This document shows positions 13,118 to 23,344 of a stretch of 64,000 nt of DNA, one piece after another. Location: contig CM062202.1 in the NCBI GenBank assembly GCA_031216445.1, positions 15,162,501 through 15,226,500 of the forward strand. The letters run 5' to 3'. Both the position numbers and the translations under genes were made by a program. A model generated the notes under the pieces. It did not search any database, was not told where the DNA came from, and worked only from the letters and a program-made list of their open reading frames with translations. The DNA is from Lateolabrax maculatus. Lineage: Eukaryota > Chordata > Actinopteri > Acropomatiformes > Lateolabracidae. Numbering within the stretch: position 1 is the first letter of the stretch; every line of letters begins with the position of its first letter.

Positions 13118-14300
13118 ATATTCCATAGACTGAGATCTTGCCTTGGTCTGCGACTGTTGCACAGTTGATTGGGTGCCAGGCCGAGCTGTCCGTCCTCCTG
13201 TGCCCCCCAGGAGAACACGTGTCCAGATGCACACAAAGCCAGACAGTGGTCCTGACCACAAGCCAGCGACACCACATCACAAAGTGCGTCCACACGACCT
13301 AAGACAGGATGACAGATAGAGAATCACAAACACACGCGGTTTACATCAGGGAAGGAACAATATATAACGTATATTAACATATCTAAACAAAATGACAACA
13401 GTCCAATACTATACTAATCAGCCTAAACTGTCTAAAATGTGTTATAAGCTATTAAGAAGAAAAACTATGTCTTGACAGTAGTAATTATAATAGTATAATA
13501 TAATATATTAAAAAATGTATACAATGATACAACACTGATGGGGCCATTCTGCATAAAAAGTACTTTTGATAGTTTAATAAAGTTTTGCTTATAATGTCTG
13601 TTTACTTGAGTAACATCTTGAATGCAGGAATATTTCACATTTGAATAGTTTTACTTTTATTTAAGTAAACGATCTATATACTACTGTATTAACATCAGAC
13701 CTAACCAACATATCCAAACCAGTAATGCACCACCGCCCTGAACATGTCCAACTTTCCCACCTGCACGTGAACGCATGACAGAGCGCAGTTTCTAACTTTC
13801 GTTGTCTGAACAGAAGGAAACGAAACTGAAAGTTTGCTCAGTTAATTACAATGCGCAATTTACAGCTTTCTGTGGATGCAATAAACACATTAGGTTGTCA
13901 GCTTAAGAAAACTTGAGATCAAGTTCTTCTTTAGATTAAATTTGTGAAAAACAAGTGAAAAAGAACCAAAGAAAATCCGATATACTGCAGTTAAATGAGG
14001 TAAAAAAAATAATCCTGCTAGAAATATTATCATATTTATATTATATTATATTTTCTCAAGCCGACTGTTCTGCTGCCTACCCGGTGTCTTTCCATCTTTA
14101 CACTTCTTCCGTCCCAGCTGTCCCTGTGAGTTGTGTCCACAGGATAAAACGGCTCCGTCCTTGGTGAGGAACAAAGTGTGCTGGTCCCCGCAGCAGATGT
14201 CGGTTATGGGCCCGGGGACGGTCCAGGACGCCGGACCGAGGGCCGCCTGGGGACCGAACTGTCCACTGGAGCTGTCCCCCCAACAGTAGAGCTGCACCAT
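5287..14300 (-). CDS. Small HERC E3 ubiquitin ligase (HERC5/6/7-like), 23 exons, complete
   Basis: RCC1-like plus HECT ubiquitin ligase that passes ubiquitin, or an ISG15-like modifier in mammalian HERC5, through a catalytic cysteine. Exons, 5' to 3': 14300-14081, 13298-13142, 13029-12953, 12479-12171, 11835-11744, 11616-11489, 11285-11128, 10983-10928, 10714-10623, 10505-10446, 10280-10184, 9972-9792, 9540-9389, 9043-8924, 8786-8688, 8514-8335, 7811-7671, 7428-7262, 7089-7023, 6903-6833, 6610-6427, 5791-5689, 5501-5287. The sum is 3126 nt, or 1041 aa plus TAA, the usual size for small HERCs. Residues 1-380 hold RCC1 repeats (CCGDQHTLFL, LACGQDHCLAL, SCGRRHTLVLG, GQLG units). Residues 400-480 carry an EIGLMFLTSSSLVASF block like HERC6. 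The HECT domain is about 705-1041, with NVNKKDLFLHL, FLFGVLCGMALYN, PVLGESLR, HPEEL-like QPEELQ and KKKFLLFLTG. The active-site Cys is in TCHCL, near residue 1008. The start was chosen at the ATG giving MVQLYCWGD, since the further upstream frame uses only GTG. HERC5, 6 and 7 cannot be separated by eye. Confidence 0.92.
13083..13115. repeat. (TA)n microsatellite
   Basis: About 16 TA units in herc intron 2. In transcript sense it begins 27 nt downstream of the GC 5' splice site at 13140-13141. AU-rich dinucleotide runs next to a weak donor can affect its use, but this is inference. Confidence 0.95.
13140..13141 (-). other. Non-canonical GC 5' splice site (herc intron 2)
   Basis: On the minus strand exon 2 ends CCAAG and the intron begins GCAAGA. 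This is the strong consensus around the minor GC-AG class of U2 introns. Splicing here to the acceptor before 13029 keeps frame (AG/C CGG GTG) and restores the RCC1 repeat. The nearest GT downstream (in ATCTCAGTCTATGG) would insert extra residues and break the phase into exon 3. Confidence 0.75.
13816..13831. promoter_or_regulatory. ISRE-like element in herc intron 1
   Basis: GGAAACGAAACTGAAA on the + strand reads TTTCAGTTTCGTTTCC on the transcript strand. This fits the interferon-stimulated response element (AGTTTCNNTTTC core). A second, wider-spaced GAAA pair (AGTTTCTAACTTTC on the + strand) lies just beside it at 13787-13800. The site is about 470 nt downstream of the herc ATG, so it would act as an intronic enhancer or an internal promoter rather than a conventional upstream promoter. 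Interferon induction is known for HERC5, HERC6 and fish HERC7. Confidence 0.6.
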
Positions 14301-15300
14301 GTCTCCACCGGGACCTGCGCTGTTCACTGTCTCTGCTGCGGGACCCCTTTTAACTCAGCTGACGCTGCCTTCACGCGCTGTCGGAAATATCGCCACCGCC
14401 GTCGGAAATATGCACCTGAACCACTCATTCAGCGAGTGTAGCATGTTGTAAAATGTCTAAAAAAAATTGCTACGTTTAGTACTAGGCACAGTTTGGCGTT
14501 TACTTTCGACCCAAAGCAAAACACTTATAACCAATTAGATGTGCGACACAAGTAGTTTAATTTACGAGCTTACCAGGAAATAGGGGTGCGATTTCCTCAT
14601 AGCAGTTCTGTTAATACAACTTAGTCTTTCTGCAGTGACAATACGTGTGAAATGTTTTGTGTTTAGGGCGAACTGACCCAAAAGAGCAAGATCGTTTATT
14701 ATTTCTTCAGTCAATAAAAGGGCCATAACATAGATTTATAGATGTATAGATTTTTTAAAAACAATTCACAGACACGATGCGCTATTTTCTGACATTTCTG
14801 GTAGCAGGACTCTAATTCTTATGGATACAAAATGCGATGTGGGCACGTCAAAGTGGCATTGCTTTTTTAATACAGAAACAATGATACAGTAGAAAAGGCA
14901 TTTATACAAAACGATTTTATTTCAAGTAAATATGTCAAGGTGTTTGTTAACTCTGTATACAGTAGATGAGGAACAAACTGATCAGTGAGGGGTTTTCTTT
15001 TCACAGAAATGAAACTCAGATAAATTCTAGGGAATGCTTCTGCAGTCATCCTCATGGACCAGCTGAAAGAGAAACAAGTGATGCTGCATTTTTTTTTAGA
15101 CAGGTGTTGTCTGCTTAGAAACAATCATGTGTAAAACACATGCACACATGCAGTACGTATGAGTGTGTGCATATAGCAATATATTCTTACAGTACATGCA
15201 CATATACATACAACACATGCTTCACTTTGTATGCTATCACATTTATGATGTGTATACATGCATTTTAAAAACAACAGTCCAACAGCGGTGTCTGGTAATC
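14301..15300. other. Intergenic: herc 5' flank and nwd2-like 3' UTR
   Basis: One kilobase separates the herc start codon (14300) from the nwd2-like stop codon (15301-15303), both genes on the minus strand. The right part should be nwd2-like 3' UTR; TTTATT at 14916-14921 reads AATAAA on the minus strand. The left part is relatively GC-rich next to the herc ATG. It has a direct repeat GTCGGAAATAT at 14380-14390 and 14401-14411 (21-bp period), and the IRF-like site at 14498. No other gene seen. Confidence 0.55.
14498..14509. promoter_or_regulatory. IRF-like site upstream of herc
   Basis: GTTTACTTTCGA on the + strand reads TCGAAAGTAAAC on the minus (herc) strand. It differs from a perfect GAAANNGAAA half-site pair by one base. 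It sits about 200 bp upstream of the herc ATG, the expected place for an interferon-responsive promoter. Short motif, so moderate support only. Confidence 0.4.
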
Positions 15301-18300
15301 TTAAGGCCAAGTAATATTGGGGGTTGCAAGAGGTAACCAGTTGAACGGCGCTCTGTCAAAGGGGCACTCCTCCAGATGATCTCTGCACATGGCCGACTCC
15401 TCCCTGTTCATCATGACATCTATGATAGGGTAAACACCCACAGACCCGTCCTCGAAGCCCACAAACACACGCTGCCGCTTACACACAACCAGAGTCGACG
15501 GATTCTTGGACAGACGCACGCTTCCCATTCTTTCCCCGTCTGTGAGTCGTACAACGGCGAGGACGGGCCCAGCGTGCAGGTGACACACACAGCCGTCCTC
15601 CAGGGTGGCGGGACGGGATATGTAGGCCACGTAGCGCTTATCCAGACAAGCTCTGACGACGGGACCCTCAGCCTTGAACGAGCACAGTCTGAGCTGAGAC
15701 AGGTCCAAGAGGCGGATGGCTCCCTTGTCAGTGGATAGCAGGGCGTAGCTGCCGTCCGAGGACATCTGGAAGTCCCGTGGCTGACAGTGAAACGTGTAGG
15801 GCAGCCGGAAGTGCCTGCACACCGTCTCCTCTGCCACTTTCCAGGTGTACACTGCCCCCGAGGCGGCCATCACCACCACAAATTCTGGGTGCTCTGAAAG
15901 TGTGTGGAAAGCGACTACATGCTCTGAGCTTGCCACGCAGGAGAAACGCTTGCCGATCAAGCCCGACCACAGGCTGGCAGCTATCAGGTCTCCGCGGCGA
16001 CGGCCGATGAGGAAGGTGCTCTCAGGCGACACCTGGGCGTCCGATAGGCACAGGTGTATGCTGCACACAATGCTCCCGTGTTCCAGCTTCCACACCCGAG
16101 ATAACCGTCGCTCAGAAATACTCACACCAAACTTACTATTCGGGGTGATCAAGACGTCTGTCGCACTGCTGCCGCTCATACGCAAGATGTTCTGACCTGT
16201 TTTGGTCTTCCAAATGTAAATTTCCCCCGCAGAGAGTGTCACCAGGTAGATGTTATCCAGAGAGAGACGCAGTTTTTCCACAGGACCATCATGTAGGAAG
16301 TTAGCATGTGGAAGTCCTGTTTCCAGTCTCCATTTCCACACCGTGTCCGACCCATCAGCGGTGTAGAACCACTCCCCCGCTTGCTCAGCCACCACTTCTT
16401 TCACGCCACACCCCATTTTGGGAGCTGCGCCGGCAGCGTCTATCGTCCCGGAGTCCCACACTCTGAGGCCGCCGCCACGAGCGACACAAATGACGTCTGA
16501 GGCCACTCTGAGGAGTGTATGAGGCTGCTCGTTTGTCACTAAGGAGAGAACGCACTCCCCTGTGCTGAGCCTCCACGCCAACACAAGGGGACAGGCGTCT
16601 AACAAAGCCAGGAAAAGGTGGCCATCCTGGGAGAGCACAGCATGAGTGAAGGCCCTCTCCTGCGGGGCCAAGAACTGGTCCTGCAGCTCCCAATCGCACG
16701 TATCCCACAGTGTAACTTGGTGAGATTGACACAGCAATAAAGCGCTGATTTCATCTGAGTAATCTGTATTGAGGATGTTATTAGATTTACCCCTACTAAA
16801 GCTTTCTTTGACGAGTCTGGGTGGTTGTGTTTTGGCTGCCACGTCCCACAGGGTTACATTCCCTGTGCTGTCAACACATGCCATTTCCCACTTATCTTCA
16901 CACAGGATCACTGATGTAACCGGGTTGTGGTTTGAGTTTGTGCAGGTGCAGAGGAGGCTGCCGGTGTTGGCGTCAAATATGGACACTGTGCCTTCCTCTT
17001 GCCCACAGTACACGTGAAAGCCACTAGAGGAGCACACCAAACAGGTCACACAACTCTGACACTGGAAATGAGCCGAGGTCTCACTGAAGACATCAAATGC
17101 ACTCACGCAACTTTCACCTTTCCACCACATGAATAACTTTTTCTGATGTGCGACAAACCCCTCAATTTTGTTTGGCGTTTGTTGGCTTGACTCTGGTTCT
17201 ATTTTCAGAGGGTTCTTAACTTGTAGAAACATTTCTGGGTCTGTCACATCCCACAAGAAAAGCTTGTTGCATTGTGTGGACAGCAGCATGTATTGGCCGC
17301 TACTCTTCACTCCTGAAAACCTCAACTCCTTCTGCTCACAGCTCAATGACAGCTGGACTACATCACACCCGGAGCCTTTCCAAAACCAAGCCGTGCCGTC
17401 ATCCACGATCTCTGCTACAATCCCGCACCGTGTCCCAGCTGCTTCTGTAACAGAAACGTCCTTGGTCTTGGCATCACACTTTAAACACTGAATGGAGGGA
17501 ACAGAGGAGGGAGCGGGGCAAAGTGCTACTCCTAATCCGCTTCCTCTTATCCTCCTCTCCTGTCTGATATCTCTGACATAACCCCCGAGCGCAGGAAAGA
17601 CCTCCAGATAGGCGAGGAGGCTCGTCTCCATCACTGTGGGCAGCTGCAGAGGTGAACTCTGCAGTAAGCAAGCGCAAGACTTCAATATGCGCGCTAGGAG
17701 GGCTCTTTCCCTTACAAAACGGAAGTGGGACGACCCCTCCTTATCCTCCAACAGGGCTACCAGATCTCCCAAGAGTCCTGCTCGAACCATAGCCTGGTGA
17801 AACCCCAGAGACATTAACAGCCCGTGCTCCAACTCCTCCCATCTATCACTTTCTTGCAAGTGATGTGGCAACTCTAAGACCATCCTCACGTTCACTCGGC
17901 CAGCCTCTTTGGAGGAAGAGGCGAAGACAAACGGCTGGCTGGGTGGCTGCCTGCCTGTGTATATGATGCGTATTGGTCCAGATTTCTGGTTTCCAAGAAG
18001 TGGTTTAGTACTTCCACAAACCCATCGTCCACTGAAATAGTCAGCCATCGCCGAATGAATCTCCCTTCTGACCTCATGAGAGCCTAGATACCTCTTAGCC
18101 ACTACCAGCTTGAAATGCCTGCTCACCCAGAACAAAACATGTGACCCTGCGACTGTCCTCCGAATGAGAAAGCTCCTCAGGTCCAACAGGAGTCTCTCCA
18201 CGTCAATTTGCGCCACCCGCATACTGGAGGAGGGGCGCTCCCTTGGCTGAGCGTACCCAGACAGCACCTCATCGCCACTGGACAGCAAATCAGCGAGCTC

Positions 18301-21300
18301 GGCCTCAGTGAGCCCCGTCCTGGAGAGGGCGAGGTAGGAGACGGCGCGAGCCACGATAGAGGAGCCATGTTTCTGCTCCAGGTGACACAGCAGCGCAGAG
18401 ACGGATGAATGGACGCCATCGGGGAGAGATGACTCGGTCACATCTGAATCTGACGACGAGAGGAGAAAAAGGGACAGGGAGAGAAATGTAGGGTAAAAAA
18501 AGTCTGACACAGCGTATTCCTCTGTCTGTTTCTTTACTGTATTAGTCGTACCGGAGTGCCAGAGCGAAGTGTGTGCGTGCAGGAGTCGAGCGTAGAGAGT
18601 CAGACGACAAGAAGTCAGCGCCTGGTTCACCAGCGCCTGTTGTCCGGATGTCACCCTCCTCCCTGAACTGCTCAGCAGCGACGCCAACATCTTCACGCAC
18701 TGTTTCCTGTCCACCGATCCCAGCTGCACACACACACATCCTGACTCCCTCTCGCTGCCCTCTGACACACGGCGGGGTGGACGTCTTTGTGGGCTAATGG
18801 CTTGCAGGACTTGTGTTCGGCCGGAGGAGACTGCGAGGATGAGTTTGACGCTGGGAGGGAGGGGGGACGGGAAGCTCCCAAGGATTTGAGGTCCAAAGTT
18901 GTTTCCGACGTGATCCAGGCCATCGAGGGTTAGAATGAGAGGCTGTTCGGTAGAAGGCATGAGGGAGAGGAGGGATGAGAGACGTTCTTTAAGCTCAGAG
19001 AGACAAAGGTCAGGTTTTATGGTGCTAAGCTCTCGGTTATGGGTAGAAGCGTTGGATTTGTTGTTTCGGAGGTCAGTGCTACAGCTAGGGTCGCCCAGGT
19101 CGCTGGGGCTCTGCTCAGAGGAAGAGCCGCGTTGATATCTACTGGCAATTTGGTGACACAGGCTCGACAACAGGTGCTTCGGGGAAGGGTTGATTGACAG
19201 GTTGCAAAAATAAGGGATCACCACAGGATCACAGCCTGGTAGCCAAGACTTTATCTGTGGAGAGAAACAGAGAAGAGGGAGAGAACATCTGTTTACATGG
19301 TATCAAAACCGTGTAGTACGGGTTCCTGAAGCAGTCTTACAATACAAATGTCTTGTAGATATTACCCTTGGGTTTTTTGCCCCTGTTCTTTTATTTATTG
19401 GTTGATTTTTGATTTAGTGGGTAATTTCTCTTGACAAACCTACTAGGTATCAGAACCTCTTCACTTTAACTCTTGAAGTTCTTTTAAACACAGCTGCAAC
19501 AAACAATTATTGTCTTCATCAGTTAAACTGACGGTTATTTATCCAATTAATCAGTTGACTGTTTGGTCTATAAAATGTCAGAAAATAATTTTAAAAAATG
19601 TCCATTACAATTTATACATTCAAATGTCTTTTTTGGCCATCCAACAGTTCAAACCCAACTAGAGGTTAAGAAAACCAGAAAATATTCAGATCTGAGAAGC
19701 TCGAACCACTGAATTATACGCATTTTTGCTTAAAAGAAAAGATTTTTAATAATTAATTTAAACCAAATATTTGCTTGCAAATTTATTTTCTGTCACTCAA
19801 CTAATCGATTATTGACAAATCTTTGCGACTCTATTTTGAAGTGTTTAAAGCAAGGACAAAATATCCATTAAATTCTCAAATAAGAAAGGTGTAAGATTAC
19901 AGAGTTTCCTAATTTTTTAAGTGTACTGCTGTTATTATTTTTTTTTTTTTTAAATGAAGAAGAAAATTTGTAAGAGTTCATCCCACTTAATTGTGAATTG
20001 AGAATTGTGTGTAGCATGTCTCTGCGAAGACGGGAAGCTGAAGGTTGTTATGGGTGGAAGGATGTAAAATTGAGTTTTTTGAACAGGGTATCACATTTCA
20101 CTTCAGTCCACTAACCTGCTGAGCACAGTGGGCCAGCAGAACTGTCTTCCCTGTGCAGGGTCCTCCTGTCACAACTAGCGGGCGCTGTTGTTTGCTCTGC
20201 TCCACATAGGCTCTGACCTACAGAAAATGAAAAGTAAACTCTAGTGATGCAATGTTACACCTGAAACTATTGGCATCAAGTTTCATCGCAATACAGGGAA
20301 AAGAGATCAGAAAATACTCACGACGTGACTTTGAATTGGTAAAACAAAATTCCACTGAATTGTAAAGTACTTAATGTTAACATCCATTGATCAGTACCTG
20401 CCACACAAAGTTTCTTTTTTTTTTTATCTTCCTTTGTTGTTAATCTTTCACACTGCCATTTTAAAAGTAAAGCAGAATTGACCATATCTACAGCATAAGC
20501 AGATAAACATTAAACATTTCAATGCTGTTATTTGTCTTTAAAAACCATCCAAAAAACACACACAATCATCCTGACCTCTTCCTCTTCTGGCCGAATGACG
20601 TCATAAAACTGTGACAGGATGTCACACAGCTCGTCCTGCTCGGCCTCCTCTCTGGCCAAAGCATCACCGAGCTGGAGGCCTCCACTGGTTTGTCTGTCAA
20701 TCAACCCCACAAGGTCAGAGTACACCTGCTGGCACAGAGCCTCGGCATAGCCCCGCCTCCTGGCTGTCGTGTAACCATGGCGACGGTCACACTCTGTGGT
20801 GGTGGTATAGACTAGAAGTCGGGAGGAAGTGATGACACCAGGGAGGAAGTTGTCACAAAGCTCTGAGAATAATTGTCCATCAGAGGGTATTGTCCTTTCA
20901 TCAAAGGAAGCAGCCTGAAAATACAGGATATGGGAAAAAAGTTTTTTTTTTACTTTCTGTGGCACTTTTGATACAGTCGGCATCATTCTATTACACTACA
21001 AAAATGAATCATCATTTATAGAACAAGAAATTAATTTGTTTTATGCAAGCATGGGATATAAAACCTAGATATGTGAGATGTGTTTCAAGTACATCTTTAT
21101 TGTTCTGTAAACACAAATCACATTTCAGGTCAAATGTCAGGAACTAATAATAAACTTCAACAAAAGGGGGCACTCATTTTGTAAATTTCCCATGTTAATG
21201 GAGGCATGAACACTCATATCACGTTTACCTGAATCAAGACTCCTGAAGTCTTGGATATCTATATAGTAGTTTACAGAGGTGATATATAGTTTTTGCTAGA

Positions 21301-23311
21301 AACGTGTGTTGTTTCTGCAAAGCCTCACTTGCTCCTTCTGTAAAAACAAAACTAAAGAATTGGTTTTCTTCAGCTATTAAAAACATACTTTCCTTCCAAA
21401 ACTAAGAAAACAAGGAAAAATAATAAAGTTGATGCATCAGTTGATTCAGGAATTATTTTCAGGACTTTTTTCCTTGTTCTGCTCTGGGCATGAAAAATGT
21501 ACTTTGGTCAGTGACTCAGTGATGGATTACCTGTGACTGTGGCTGAACTTGTGAGCTCCTCTGCCTCTTGTCTCTCTCTCCTATTGCGTTGCTGACCTTG
21601 TGGACATAAACCAGGCAGCGTCTGATGATGTCATTATCAGGACGGTTGTCCAGAGCAAATCGCAGATCGGCGTCGAGGGCTGGAGAGAGGCAGCAAAGCA
21701 CACATTAAATCCTACTTCCAGATCGGGCGTAACAACCCACACACATCGACGTGTACCTCACCTGATCTGTAGAAGCCATGGGCTCTCTCTGGGGTCATGA
21801 GACCATTGTGGACACACAGACTCACAGTGGTCTGAAACACCTTCCTCAGCTCTTCTTCTTTAGCCTTCATCTTGATGTCCTCTTCCTCCTTAACCGCTAC
21901 CTCCTGAACAAAAAACGGCGGGCATATTTTTTAGAAAACAGCAGCAGTCTAAAAGTTGTAGCAACCAATGTTTAGAAAATAAATTAATATTATTTATCCG
22001 GGCAAATTATATCTAAAATGTAATCAAATACACAATAGAAATACAAGGTTATCTTATTTATAGACTGTAAACGGAAAATGACACACAGGATTATTAACCA
22101 TTAAGAGCATTCATTTGTATTTCTAAATGCTTAATATGGTTTAATAAGGAAAAAATATTAAGGGAGAGCTTTACTTACGTAGCAAATGTCTATTTCATAA
22201 CTTATTTAAAGACAGCTTACTCCTCTTTCATTCATAAACACTAATCAAACCTACTCCTGTTTGCTTAACTAGATAATCTTAATCAGATAATCAAGTTCTT
22301 TCATCTGGATGAAGGCAGTCAATGGATGATGTCTGATACATTCGTGAGGATCAGTGTGATCACCTGAGGGCAGCCGGTGTGTCTGTGCGGGGGTCTCAGG
22401 CAGTAGGAGGGAGGGATGGTGTTCTCGTCCCTCTGGTACACTCCCTCCAGCTCCTGGGTGCTGACGCCGGCCTGCTGGCTCTCCTGCAGCAGCAGCTGGT
22501 ACTCTGACACCTCCACCTGGGCGGGCAGACTGGCCGTGCCATACTGATGTCCCACCAGAGCCTGCAGCACCGCCGTGTGGACGCAGAAGGAACGGCAGCA
22601 TGGGATGCATTGTTTAACACCGATGAGCACACACTTGAAATGGTGTTTATGGATTCATGATTCATAAAGCTTATGCAGAAACTTTTTTTTTTATTATTAT
22701 TTTGCATTATGTGAAGCAAGACTGAGATGATTTGCTTGATTAATCAGCTGATTGATCAGGTTCAGTGGCTGTGTGCAATATCAGAAAAGACCTCTGTGAT
22801 ACTGTATAGTGCAATTCAAACAGCCCTGTAGTAAATTCTGTGATTCTTACAGTCACAGTGTGTGCTGAGGCTGTTCTTTATGCTGATTACATAGGTAGGA
22901 GATAACACAGGCTCAGACTGTTGAGTTGTTGATGTGGTGATTGAACCTGTGACTTGCCAGTTACATGATACCGTGTCCAATTTCCACATACCACCAAAAG
23001 CCTGAAAAACTGCACTTACAACACTTGAACCCTCAAGATTCAACAGGGACTGAGAGTTGCTACAGTGCTGGTCACTCTGTATTACTCAAAGTATCATTTA
23101 ATTGAATATTTTTAAACACTACGGTGCTCCTGTAGAGCCCGAGGCATGGTGTAACTACTGTATATCTCTGGCTAAATTAATTCTGGTGATTTATTTACCA
23201 GTAAAAATGGTCCTGCGGAGCTCTCTCTGCATTCTTTAATCAGCTGCCGTCTGGTGTTTTCATCTGGCCAACGACTGGGATCACTGGACTCAAATGGGTC
23301 TATCACCTACA

Positions 23312-23344
<33 letters not shown>

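Noticed and set aside
15376..15738. Plus-strand frames opposite the nwd2-like and herc exons (also 15845-16195, 17168-17491, 14178-14441)
   Set aside because: Antisense shadows of well-supported coding exons.
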